In this document: positions 17,686 to 24,931 of the stretch, piece by piece | Position numbering within the stretch: the first letter of the stretch is position 1 | Layout of the letters: each line of letters opens with the position of its first letter | From: Streptomyces sp. ISL-96 | GTDB lineage: Bacteria; Actinomycetota; Actinomycetes; Streptomycetales; Streptomycetaceae | Direction: 5' to 3' | DNA: 33,723 nucleotides | Assembly (NCBI RefSeq): GCF_018614035.1 | Contig: NZ_JAGGPA010000094.1 | Location: forward strand, 1-33,723 | Made by a program: the position numbers and the translations under genes | The notes under the pieces: model-generated | What the model was told of the DNA's origin: nothing | The model's database searches: none | Seen by the model: the letters and a program-made list of their open reading frames with translations, nothing else

Positions 17686-20012
17686 TGACCGCCCGGCTCA
17701 GCCTGTACGAAAAGGCCGAACACGAGCTGTACAAGCTCGACCGCTCGGTCAAGGGCAAGTTCTACGACTTCTGTCACCGCTTCCGGCAGAACCCCGACCA
17801 CCCCGGCCTCGACCTCAAGCCCCTCAAGGGCGACGGACGGGTCTTCCGCGCGAAGATCGACCAGTCCTACCGTGCTCTCCTCGCCAAGGCCGGCGTGGAC
17901 GAGCACGGCCAGGAGCGGTGGCTCGTCGTCGCGGTACGCCACCGCAAGCACGTCTACGAAGAACTTTCCGTCGCGATCAACCGCGTCACCGGTGAGATCG
18001 AGTTTGTCGACCTGTCCGTCGTCGGACAGAGCGTGCTGCAGCGCGCCGGCGTCACCCTCACCCCGGTCGACCCGACGCCCGAAACCGAGCTCCGGCAGCC
18101 GGCCCCGGCCCCGGAGGTTCACGAGTCGGTCGCCGTAGAGCCCGTCGCACCGCTCCTCTCCGGGATCACCGGCGAGGACCTGCACGCGCTCGGTGTCGCC
18201 GCACAGCTCATCAACCTCGCACTCGCCGTCACCGAGAGCGGCGAGCTCGACCAACTGGTCTCCGGCGCCCCGCTCCTGACCAAGGACATCCTCTACGGCC
18301 TCGCCGCCGGGATGTCCATCGACGAGGTCCGCCAAGAGATCACAGCCCCCGTCGAGGTCGAACTCGCCGACACCGAACATGACGACCTCGGCGCGGCGCT
18401 GGCCCGCACTACCGTCACCACCATCGACGACGACCTCCGCGTCGTACTGGAAGAAGGCGACTTCCGGGCCTGGAAGGTCTTCCTCCACCCCGCCCAAGCC
18501 AAGCTCGTCGACCGCCGTTACAACGGTCCCGCCCGGGTCTCCGGCGGCCCCGGAACCGGCAAGACGATCGTCGCTCTCCACCGGGTCAAGCACCTGGCCC
18601 AGCAGCTCCCTCCCGGCCACAACAAGCCCATCCTGCTCACCACCTTCACCACCAACCTCACCGTCGACCTCCGCGCCCGCCTCTCCTCCCTCCTCGAACC
18701 CGACCTCGTCGCCCGCGTCGAAATCACCAACATCGACAAGCTCGCGGCCCGCGTCCTCAACGAGAACTCACTCAGCGGCACCGGCAAGCAGCGCATCTAC
18801 GACAGCGTCGCGATCGGCATCCTCCAGCGCCTCCTGTTCGAACTCGACGAGAAGCGCTGGGAGCCCGAGTTCCTCTACGAGGAATGGGAGCAGGTGATCC
18901 TCGGCCAGTCACTCGGCAACCGCAAGGCGTACTTCGACGCCCGCCGAGCAGGCCGCGGCCGGTCCGTCAGCCGCCCCGAACGCGCCCAGATCTGGAAGAT
19001 CCTCGAGCAGTTCACCGCCCGCCTCGACAAGGAGAACCGCGAAACCTGGGGCCAGGCCGCCGAACGCGCGGCCCGCTTCGAGATGGAACGTGCCGCCAAG
19101 ATCAAGGCCAGGCAGGACCGGAAGGATGAGGTCGGCGGCAAGGACCTCATCCACCGCGACGACAGCTCCGGCATGCGCTACATCGCCCACCGCTACCAGC
19201 ACGTCGTCGTCGACGAGGCCCAGGATCTGCGCCCCGCCCACTGGAAGATGCTCCGCGCCATGGTTGCCCCCGGCCCCGACGACATGTTCATCGCCGGCGA
19301 CACCTACCAGCGCATCTACGACCAGCAGGTCACTCTCGGCACCGTCGGCGTCAACATCCGGGGCCGCTCCTCCCGCCTCACCCTCAGCTACCGCACCACC
19401 AAGGAGATCCTCGCCCGCGCGTTGCAGGTCGTCGACGCCAAGAGCAACGCCCCTGCATACGACGACCTCGATGACGGCACCGACACCCTCGCCGGCTACC
19501 GCTCCGTCCTTCGCGGCCCCGTCCCCGAACTCGCCCCCTGCGACACCTGGGACGACGAACTCACCCAACTCGCCACCACTCTCCACGCCTGGCGCGAGGA
19601 ACTCACCTCCGGCGAAGGCGGCAACAACCCGCGCCGCGACCCTCGCGGCAACATCGCCGTCTGCGTCGCCGACCGCGACTCCGTCAACCAGGTCATGTAC
19701 TACCTCGCCACCGAGGCCGGCCTCACCGTAGCCGAACTCACCAAGGACGGCGTCAAGGGCGACGGCGAAGTCCACGTCGGCACCATGCACCGCTTCAAGG
19801 GCCTCGAATACCAGAAGCTCGCCATCGTCGGCGCCCGCGACGGTGTCATCCCCCGCACCGCAGTCATCGACCGCTACCGCGAATCCGACCCCCAGCGCTA
19901 CGCCCGCGAGGAACGCAAGGCCCGCTCCCTCCTCTTCGTCGCCGCCACCCGCGCCCGCGACACCCTCCGCATCAGCTGGCACGGGGCACCGAGCCCTTAT
20001 ATTTCCCGATAG
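17685..20012 (+). CDS. RelE/ParE-like domain fused to UvrD/Rep superfamily 1 helicase
   Basis: Residues 1-95 match the RelE/ParE toxin fold: YEKAEHELYKLD, LKPLKG (44-49), FRAKIDQSYRALL (Arg55, Tyr62, Arg63) and the last strand VVAVRHRKHVYEEL (His86, His89, Tyr91). A linker of about 190 residues follows. The rest is a complete superfamily 1 helicase: GGPGTGKT at 287-294, DEAQD at 510-514, FIAGDTYQRIYD, LSYRTTKEIL, VGTMHRFKGLEY and FVAATRARDTL. It should be a 3'-5' DNA helicase by family. No separate antitoxin is visible: the start ATG overlaps the stop of the upstream gene. The RelE part may therefore be a DNA or RNA binding or nuclease module rather than a free toxin. It is the last gene of the four-gene coupled set. 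Family calls are firm for the helicase and good for the RelE fold. Confidence 0.88.
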   Translation: MTARLSLYEKAEHELYKLDRSVKGKFYDFCHRFRQNPDHPGLDLKPLKGDGRVFRAKIDQSYRALLAKAGVDEHGQERWLVVAVRHRKHVYEELSVAINRVTGEIEFVDLSVVGQSVLQRAGVTLTPVDPTPETELRQPAPAPEVHESVAVEPVAPLLSGITGEDLHALGVAAQLINLALAVTESGELDQLVSGAPLLTKDILYGLAAGMSIDEVRQEITAPVEVELADTEHDDLGAALARTTVTTIDDDLRVVLEEGDFRAWKVFLHPAQAKLVDRRYNGPARVSGGPGTGKTIVALHRVKHLAQQLPPGHNKPILLTTFTTNLTVDLRARLSSLLEPDLVARVEITNIDKLAARVLNENSLSGTGKQRIYDSVAIGILQRLLFELDEKRWEPEFLYEEWEQVILGQSLGNRKAYFDARRAGRGRSVSRPERAQIWKILEQFTARLDKENRETWGQAAERAARFEMERAAKIKARQDRKDEVGGKDLIHRDDSSGMRYIAHRYQHVVVDEAQDLRPAHWKMLRAMVAPGPDDMFIAGDTYQRIYDQQVTLGTVGVNIRGRSSRLTLSYRTTKEILARALQVVDAKSNAPAYDDLDDGTDTLAGYRSVLRGPVPELAPCDTWDDELTQLATTLHAWREELTSGEGGNNPRRDPRGNIAVCVADRDSVNQVMYYLATEAGLTVAELTKDGVKGDGEVHVGTMHRFKGLEYQKLAIVGARDGVIPRTAVIDRYRESDPQRYAREERKARSLLFVAATRARDTLRISWHGAPSPYISR

Positions 20013-20190
20013 TGAAAGACGAAGGCCTGCCCGGCGGGGGCGCAATTGCTGTGCCTCATGACCTCCTACAAGGCTCTGCGTCGCGTGATGCTGAACCGAA
20101 GGTCGTTGGCTGGACGATTCAGCTGGAGTCTTCGAGCCGATTCCCCAGCAGTCCCTCTGCGTCGCGCTCCGTCGACTTCGGCCTGGTTGG

Positions 20191-20515
20191 TCTGATGCTC
20201 ATGCCTCCGGTCCAGCCAGGGTGAAGGCGTCCTTCGTCAGCTCCGCGCGGAGTCGCCGCTCGGCAACGTCGGCGGCGAGGACAGCTCCACGCCCACGAAG
20301 CGGCGTCCCGCACGGAGGGCCGCGACGCCCGTGGAGCCACTGCCGGTGAACGGGTCGAGGACGGTGCCGCCTTCGGGGCAGACCTGGACGAGCTGCTGCA
20401 TGATCTCTACGGGCTTCTGGGTGATGTGCACCCGGTCCTTGCGAGGCTGAGAGGCGATGTAGTGGTCGGGCAGGTAGAGATCGCGGGTGTCGTCGAGGGC
20501 TCCCTTGACGCCCCA
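20191..20515. repeat. Direct repeat copy A of a DNA methylase 3' end
   Basis: This stretch matches 23594-23922 in the same orientation, at roughly 85-90 percent identity by eye. Both copies begin near CTCATGCCTC and both end at GACGCCCCA, where the match stops abruptly. Copy A is 4 bases shorter, which agrees with a 4-base indel inside the coding part. Confidence 0.85.
20199..20515 (-). pseudogene. Truncated, frameshifted remnant of beta-class DNA methylase
   Basis: On the minus strand this reads VWGVKGALDDTRDLYLP, then RKDRVHITQKPVE and DPFTGSGSTGVAALRAG, closely matching the last 40 percent of the intact methylase at 23602-24348. The 5' part with the catalytic DPPY box is missing. After GVELSS the frame breaks: the intact gene has 9 bases between CTGTCC and GCCGAC, and this copy has 5. 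The original tail (ADVAERRLRAELTKD) continues in another frame to the stop at 20199. The fragment keeps a SAM-binding motif but cannot encode an active enzyme. Confidence 0.85.
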
Positions 20516-20719
20516 AACCCCGCCCAGCGCGACCGACTCGTCGAGATCCGCGACAACCTCCTCGCCCGCATCGCCGAGGCCGAACGCGAAGGATGGCTCG
20601 GCAAGGTGGAAGGGCTGCAACTGAGCCTTGCCGGAGCGGAGGAGAGACTCACGCAACTCGACCGGCGCTCATCCGTCGTCGATCTCGGCATTCCCGCCAA
20701 GAGGACACCATCCTCATGA
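20516..20719 (+). pseudogene. C-terminal fragment, probably of a site-specific recombinase
   Basis: The plus strand reads AQRDRLVEIRDNLLARIAEA, then EREGWLGKVEGLQLSLAGAE and ends in DLGIPAKRTPSS. From memory, this charged helical pattern with GWLGEVEGL and SLAGAE resembles the C-terminal tail of some Streptomyces tyrosine recombinases. The N-terminal part is absent, because the segment begins exactly where the methylase remnant ends at 20515. I read it as a relic left by a recombination event. The open frame extends leftwards through the antisense of the methylase remnant, which I take to be chance. Confidence 0.45.
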
Positions 20720-20791
20720 TGAACACCCGAGACCCCAGACCTCAGTGCCGCTATGCGGCAAGATACGCGAGAGGACATAGAGGGGGGTCTC

Positions 20792-21631
20792 ATGGGCGGC
20801 GAGCTCTGCGATGGCTGGGTCCACTTGCTCAGCGGTCAGACGCTGTGTTTCACGGGCAGAGTGCTCATCGATGGCGAGTGGACGGTCCGAAAGGACTGCA
20901 GGGAGATAGCCGAACAACTCGGTGCAAACTGGAAGCCGGACTTCTCCCGCAAGGTCACGGTCTTTGTCCATGGCGATCTCGCCAGCCAGACTGTGACCGA
21001 CACACAACGGGAGTACAGCCAGAAGTTGGTGACCGCCGCGGATTGGCGCGATAGAGGACACCACGTATGTGTCGTGGACGGGGACGGCTTCGCTGACCTG
21101 ATTAGCGGACACGCCGCACGCTGCCGAGAGCTGCAACGGGCGCGAGGCAGCGACGATCACGTCCTCGTCCTTCCGCAAGCTGGAGATGGGATCTTGGGCG
21201 GCCCGCTTCAGCAACACAGAGTCGGCTGCCACGAGCCTGGTGCACTTGCGCTCGACCTCGCCCACCTCGACAAGGGCACGGAGGCACATGAGTCGACCAT
21301 CGCGGCACTCATCGAGCACCTGGCAAGCCAGCACATCGAACTCCGCGGACACGCTCGCAACGCTCCCCGCTTCGACGCAGGCTGGTCACGCGGCGATGAC
21401 GTCTTCATCGCCGAGGTCAAAAGTTTGGCCGGCGCGAGAGAAGACCAGCAGATTCGGCTAGGGATCGGGCAGGTCCTCGACTATGCCCATCAGCTCCAAC
21501 TGGGGAGCACACGCAGTCGAATGCGTCCTGTCTTGGTACTGGAGAAGCAGCCGACCGACTCAAGGTGGACCTCACTCGCGGAGGCCAGCGGGATCCTACT
21601 CACATGGGCCCCCGACTTCGCTGGGTGCTGA
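20792..21631 (+). CDS. BRCT domain plus PD-(D/E)XK nuclease-like protein
   Basis: The 279-residue product starts at the ATG at 20792, which has GAGGGGGG just upstream; an in-frame ATG at 20753 lacks a binding site. Residues 12-110 fit a BRCT domain: LLSGQTLCFTGRV, then REIAEQLGA, SRKVTVFVHGD, KLVTAADWRDRGHHVCVVDG and FADLI, as in DNA ligase and replication factor C BRCT modules. Residues 165-279 fit a PD-(D/E)XK nuclease: HESTIAALIEHLASQ, RFDAGW (Asp195), VFIAEVKS (Glu208, Lys210) and GIGQVLDYAHQL (Gln227). The two domains are joined by a linker rich in charged residues. I infer a DNA-cutting or DNA-end-sensing enzyme acting in the cytoplasm. It sits alone on the plus strand between recombination scars, so it may be a single-gene defence or mobile-element function. 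The BRCT call is good and the nuclease call is moderate. Confidence 0.75.
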   Translation: MGGELCDGWVHLLSGQTLCFTGRVLIDGEWTVRKDCREIAEQLGANWKPDFSRKVTVFVHGDLASQTVTDTQREYSQKLVTAADWRDRGHHVCVVDGDGFADLISGHAARCRELQRARGSDDHVLVLPQAGDGILGGPLQQHRVGCHEPGALALDLAHLDKGTEAHESTIAALIEHLASQHIELRGHARNAPRFDAGWSRGDDVFIAEVKSLAGAREDQQIRLGIGQVLDYAHQLQLGSTRSRMRPVLVLEKQPTDSRWTSLAEASGILLTWAPDFAGC

Positions 21632-21815
21632 AGTTCCACACGATGAACCTGTCCAAGGCCACCCGCAGTGCCAAATCAGCTGCAACAGCAGGAAATTCGC
21701 GGCACGTGGACTTTGATCGTTCTCCTACCGTGTGAACACCGCAAGCGGTACGTTCTGTGCGCCAGACGCACATCATCGGGCATATCTCGTCGTACGCGGA
21801 GGTGGAGCACAGATC

Positions 21816-22421
21816 ATGAGGCTCGTGGACGATCTCACCCTGGAGCGCGGCACCTCCCTGCACGAGAAGCCGGGTACGACTTGCACTGGTGTCTCAGCGA
21901 AGGGCCCAGCCGTTGAGTGGGAACTACGCCTTCCCGGCCGCCCGTTGTTGACAGTGCATGACACCCGCTGGGACAACGGCGAACGAGATCTCGTGCTCTA
22001 TCAGCCCACGGTCGTCCCCGAGATTCCCGCGGCGCTCTCCAACCTGCACAACCGGCTGCGCGTCGGCATCGCCCGCGCGCCGGGAAACACAACCACCCTG
22101 CGCATCATGGCCTTCCCTGCCTGGGTGGACGGGGAACGCCCCAGGATCAAGAAGTCTCTCACCACAGCTCAGCTGGCAGCCAAGTACGGTCTCCAGCAGC
22201 TGCGTGACCTGACCGCGCGTCCGGGTGTTGCGCTGCACTCGGTCGGCGGCCGTGTCGACGTTCCCGGGTACGACGTAAATGATCCGCAGGACGATATACG
22301 TATCCAGCACGCCTTGTCCTTCCCGGTCGAGGACGATGAGACACCCGTGATCGCCTTCACTCACCTACGCGTGGTGCCCGTTCTCCGCCACGTCGGCTGG
22401 CTTTCCATGGTCACCGTGTAA
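21816..22421 (+). CDS. Conserved-looking protein of unknown function
   Basis: I chose the ATG at 21816 because GGAGGTGGAGC lies 7 bases upstream; an earlier start at 21732 would add 28 residues with poor coding character. The 201-residue product has no signal peptide or membrane helix. It looks like a mixed alpha/beta soluble protein: WELRLPGRPLLTVHDTRWD, then LRIMAFPAWVDGERPRIKKS, and HALSFPVEDDETPVIAFTHL. I do not recognise a family or catalytic motif. It follows the BRCT-nuclease gene after a 184-bp gap with no obvious terminator, so co-transcription is possible. Confidence 0.6.
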   Translation: MRLVDDLTLERGTSLHEKPGTTCTGVSAKGPAVEWELRLPGRPLLTVHDTRWDNGERDLVLYQPTVVPEIPAALSNLHNRLRVGIARAPGNTTTLRIMAFPAWVDGERPRIKKSLTTAQLAAKYGLQQLRDLTARPGVALHSVGGRVDVPGYDVNDPQDDIRIQHALSFPVEDDETPVIAFTHLRVVPVLRHVGWLSMVTV

Positions 22422-22514
22422 CACACGGCGACGCTGGCCGTCAGGCGAGCACGTCGCCGATCCTGCCTGCGTAGCGACCATGAGACGCACACGCCTGACA
22501 TTGAGGGGTTACCC

Positions 22515-22739
22515 ATGAGCGATCACCGACCGAGCCAGCACGTCAGTCTGGAGAAGGCGATCCTCGCGCTTCGCGGCCTATGGGACACCCAGCGCGCGCT
22601 TACCGCACTGCGCGCTGCGGGTCATGAACCAGAGGAAAAGTACACGCGACAGATCCTCCGCGATCTCGCGAGCAGGGGCCTGCTGGTCAAGGTGCAGGAC
22701 CGGCCGGTCCAATACCGCACAGAGCCTATGAACGAGTGA
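22515..22739 (+). CDS. Small winged-helix-like protein
   Basis: This 74-residue protein begins at an ATG preceded by GAGGGG. Its sequence has three short helices and a likely wing: LEKAILALRGL, TQRALTALRAAGHE, TRQILRDLASRGLLVKV and PVQYRTEP. The pattern of a helix, then ILRDLASRGLL followed by a basic beta hairpin is typical of winged-helix DNA-binding proteins. No partner domain is present. It may regulate the neighbouring accessory genes, but no operator is evident. Confidence 0.6.
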   Translation: MSDHRPSQHVSLEKAILALRGLWDTQRALTALRAAGHEPEEKYTRQILRDLASRGLLVKVQDRPVQYRTEPMNE

Positions 22740-22805
22740 GGCTGGCCCTCACGCTGCACGGGGCCCGAAGGGCATGAGGCTGGTGGACCGGACCGTCCTC
22801 TCTAG

Positions 22806-23505
22806 TTCAGAGAAGGGGTCCTGTCGCAGGCCGTTTCCTACCTGTCCTGGCTGGACTCCGCTCACCACGAGGTCAAGGCGCTCGTCCGGAAGGTGCTCGG
22901 CGCAAAGGCCGCCGAGAGCATCGACTGGCACTGCCCGCGGATGGTCTGCATCGCGGCCAGCTTCTCCCACCACGACCGCGTGGCCGTACAGTGGCTGCCC
23001 GAGCGGATCAACCTGGTCCGCTACCGCGTCTTCGACGGCGGCCTCCTGAGCCTACTGCTCGTGGACTCTTCGCCCGGTTCGACGAACGATTTCTTCGTCT
23101 CGGCGGATCAAGGAGCGGGACACGGCGACCATCAGCGTGCCGACGGCCTCTGTAACTTTTCCGCCGCCGGGCTCTGGTCTCGTCCCGGAGTGCTTGCGGG
23201 ATCTGTACGCGGAGTTGGACGGGTCGCTCACGGCGTGGGGCGAGGTGGAGATGGCGCCGCTGCGGCACTACATCGCCTACCGGCGGCTGGTGAACGTGGC
23301 CTCGGTGATCTTCCGTCCGAAGCACGAGGCGATCCTGGTCTACCTCAGACTCGACCCGAACACAGTCGAGCTGGAGGAGGGCTTCACCCGGGACATGCGC
23401 GGCATCGGGCACCTCGGGACCGGCGACCTGGAGGTACGCCTCGTCTCGGCAGCCGACCTGGAGAAGGCGGCCCCGCTGATCCGGCGGCCGTTCGAGGCTG
23501 CCTGA
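22806..23505 (+). pseudogene. Broken DUF5655-type protein (nuclease remnant)
   Basis: Two reading frames together spell one protein. The first frame, from 22806, reads GVLSQAVSYLSWLDSAHHEV, then WHCPRMVCIAASFSHHDRVA and ERINLVRYRVFDGGLLSLLL, as in DUF91/NucS-like endonuclease regions. The second frame, ending at 23505, reads LYAELDGSL, then MAPLRHYIAYRRLVNV, LVYLRLDPN and DMRGIGHLGTGDLEVRLVSA, a good DUF5655 match. The frame changes between about 23050 and 23140. A TAG at 22803 and the lack of any N-terminal part show 5' truncation. An ATG at 23137 could still express the DUF5655 half alone (122 residues). Proteins with this arrangement occur as predicted DNA-acting or transport-annotated proteins; the true role is unknown. 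Confidence 0.75.
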
Positions 23506-23513
23506 CCCAACGA

Positions 23514-23559
23514 GAAGGGCGGCTAGTGCATCGGGTACTCGATGCACCAGCCGCCCTTC
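23514..23559. terminator. Strong hairpin between convergent genes
   Basis: GAAGGGCGGCT-A-GTGCATCG pairs with CGATGCAC-C-AGCCGCCCTTC, giving a stem of about 20 base pairs with a single A/C mismatch and a short loop (GGTA or GGTACT). It lies between the end of the broken DUF5655 gene and the end of the leftward methylase gene. It has no long T-run, which is common for actinomycete terminators, and its symmetry allows it to work in both directions. Confidence 0.75.
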
Positions 23560-23593
23560 GGCGTCTACGGGCCGCCGGCCCCGGGCTCTCCGC

Positions 23594-23922
23594 TCTCATG
23601 CTCATGCCTCTGGTCCGGCCAGCTCGAAGTCGTCCTTCGTCAGTTCGGCGCGCAGCCGCTCCTCGGCGACGTCGGCGTAGTGCGCGGACAGCTCGACGCC
23701 CACGAAGCGGCGTCCCTCGCGCAGAGCCGCGACCCCCGTGGAGCCGCTGCCGGTGAACGGGTCGAGGACGGTGCCGCCCTCGGGGCAGACCTGGACGAGC
23801 TGCTGCATGACCTCGACCGGCTTCTGGGTGATGTGGACCCGGTCCTTGCGGGGCTGGGAGGCGATGTAGTGGCCGGGCAGGTAGAGGTCGCGGGTGTTGT
23901 CGAGGGAGCCCTTGACGCCCCA
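23594..23922. repeat. Direct repeat copy B (3' part of intact methylase gene)
   Basis: This is the intact partner of the repeat at 20191-20515, in the same orientation and about 3.4 kb away. The homology covers the 3' end of the methylase gene plus a few bases beyond its stop codon, and breaks at 23922 while the gene continues. Confidence 0.85.
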
Positions 23923-24348
23923 GATGATGAACTCCGAGTCCTGCTTCGGCCCGCCCTTGCGGGGTCGGCTGGAGGGCTTGATCCACGGGATGGTGCCGCT
24001 CCAGGTCCACCCGGCCATCTGCAGGGCGTCGGAGGTGGTCGGCTCCTGGCGCCAGTCGGTGAAGACCATGGCGACCGCGTGCTGGGTCGAGGCCCGGTAC
24101 GCCTCGGTGAGCAGTTCGGTGAGCCAGGAGCGGTAGGAGCGCTGGTCGCGGTTCTCGCCGGGGAAGTTGGCGAGGTCGTGCGCCGAGTTGCTGGTGACGT
24201 ACTTGGCACGCGCGGTGCGGCTGGTGCGATCCGAGCTGGTACGGCCACCGGAGTTGTACGGCGGATCGGTGATCACCGCCTGGACGCTCTGGTCAGGGAG
24301 GGACTTCAGGACGGTCAGGGCGTCGCCTCGGTGCAGCGTGTGGCTCAT
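23602..24348 (-). CDS. Beta-class DNA methyltransferase (N6-adenine or N4-cytosine), orphan
   Basis: This 248-residue enzyme has the permuted motif order of beta-class amino-methylases. The catalytic box TDPPYNSGG (Asp28-Tyr31) is N-terminal and the SAM-binding box DPFTGSGST (196-204) is C-terminal, preceded by HITQKPVEVMQQLV. The region between them, with VMVFTDWRQEPT-like strands and SRPRKGGPKQDSEF, would contact the target. DPPY suggests adenine-N6 specificity, but this is not decisive. No restriction endonuclease is adjacent, so it looks like an orphan methylase of the type carried by phages and conjugative elements to mask their DNA. It reads leftwards, against the surrounding genes, and ends at a strong hairpin. 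AGAGAGG lies a little far upstream of the ATG. Confidence 0.9.
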   Translation of the reverse strand: MSHTLHRGDALTVLKSLPDQSVQAVITDPPYNSGGRTSSDRTSRTARAKYVTSNSAHDLANFPGENRDQRSYRSWLTELLTEAYRASTQHAVAMVFTDWRQEPTTSDALQMAGWTWSGTIPWIKPSSRPRKGGPKQDSEFIIWGVKGSLDNTRDLYLPGHYIASQPRKDRVHITQKPVEVMQQLVQVCPEGGTVLDPFTGSGSTGVAALREGRRFVGVELSAHYADVAEERLRAELTKDDFELAGPEA

Positions 24349-24844
24349 AGGGAGGGCCTCTCTCTTCGGGCACGGCGGATCCGGACCCGCTCCGGACAGC
24401 GCTCAAAGACGTGCGTCTGGGGCGGGGTTGCCCCGGAGATTAACGGCGAATTCCGGCCGCGCCTAACGAGGTGACTCCCCGCTGCGGGCCCTGGGACGGC
24501 AGTCGTTTGGTGCGGCCGGAATCCCGGTCTACTGTCTCGCCGTGTCACCGGGAAGGAGCCGCGCTCCACCCTGCTGACCTGTGCTTATCCGTGCTGTCTC
24601 GTCCAATCGAGCAGCTTCGGCGGCATGTTGCCCATCTGCCGCGAGCGCCGTGAGGAGGTCCCGGTGTACTGCCTGAGATTACGAGCGCGGCTGGCTGCCG
24701 CGTATGCCCTGAAACCGGCGTCCGGGAGCTACCAACTCCTCTGATGCGGGCCCGCCGAGAGGCGGATGCACATCGGCGCGGTGCCGACGGCTTTGCACGA
24801 GAAGTCGGCACCGCGCCTCCTACGAACACCGAGGAGCCGCTGCG
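24349..24844. other. Divergent intergenic region before the conjugation genes
   Basis: About 500 bp separate the leftward methylase start from the rightward conjugation operon. It should hold promoters for both, though I cannot point to a convincing -10/-35 pair. It contains one possible short ORF (24664-24744) with a good ribosome binding site. I see no tRNA, attachment site or long repeat in it. Confidence 0.4.
24664..24744 (+). CDS. Possible 26-residue small ORF
   Basis: A GTG at 24664 follows AGGAGGT (24653-24659) and opens a 26-codon frame ending in TGA at 24742-24744. The predicted peptide MYCLRLRARLAAAYALKPAS is basic and Ala-rich. The strong binding site is the only support; spacing to the start is short at 4 bases. 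It could be a leader peptide ahead of the conjugation operon or chance. Confidence 0.25.
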   Translation: MYCLRLRARLAAAYALKPASGSYQLL

Positions 24845-24931
24845 ATGCAGCATGCCCTGACACACCCGCGCCCCGACCCACCGCCATCACCTGGTCTGCA
24901 CCGCCGTCGTGCCGGACGGCGGCGGCGATGA
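24845..24931 (+). CDS. Possible 28-residue leader ORF coupled to the wall hydrolase gene
   Basis: An ATG at 24845 is preceded by GAGGAG at a spacing of 8. The frame runs 28 codons and its TGA overlaps the ATG of the hydrolase gene as ATGA (24928-24931). The peptide is rich in Pro and Arg (starts MQHALTHPRPDPPP and ends in four Arg). The hydrolase start itself has only a weak binding site, so translating this short frame could deliver ribosomes to it. No homology is recognised. Confidence 0.4.
   Translation: MQHALTHPRPDPPPSPGLHRRRAGRRRR

Noticed and set aside
17600..17690. Antitoxin gene for the RelE-like domain
   Set aside because: The upstream gene runs into the RelE-UvrD start with a 1-base overlap, and no short helical or ribbon-helix-helix ORF lies directly upstream or just downstream.
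1965..20012. Calling the locus canonical DISARM
   Set aside because: The SNF2 helicase, adenine methylase and DUF1998 helicase fit, but no DrmC phospholipase D-like gene is present, separate DrmA and DrmB genes are absent, and a RelE-UvrD gene is added.
667..20012. Calling the locus BREX/Pgl
   Set aside because: A PglX-like methylase and a kinase are present, but I see no PglZ phosphatase, no BrxC/PglY ATPase and no BrxA or BrxB. The kinase is also much smaller than PglW.
20426..20515. Coding reading of the plus strand leading into the recombinase-like fragment
   Set aside because: This stretch is the antisense of the methylase remnant, so its open frame is fortuitous; only sequence after 20515 looks like the recombinase tail.
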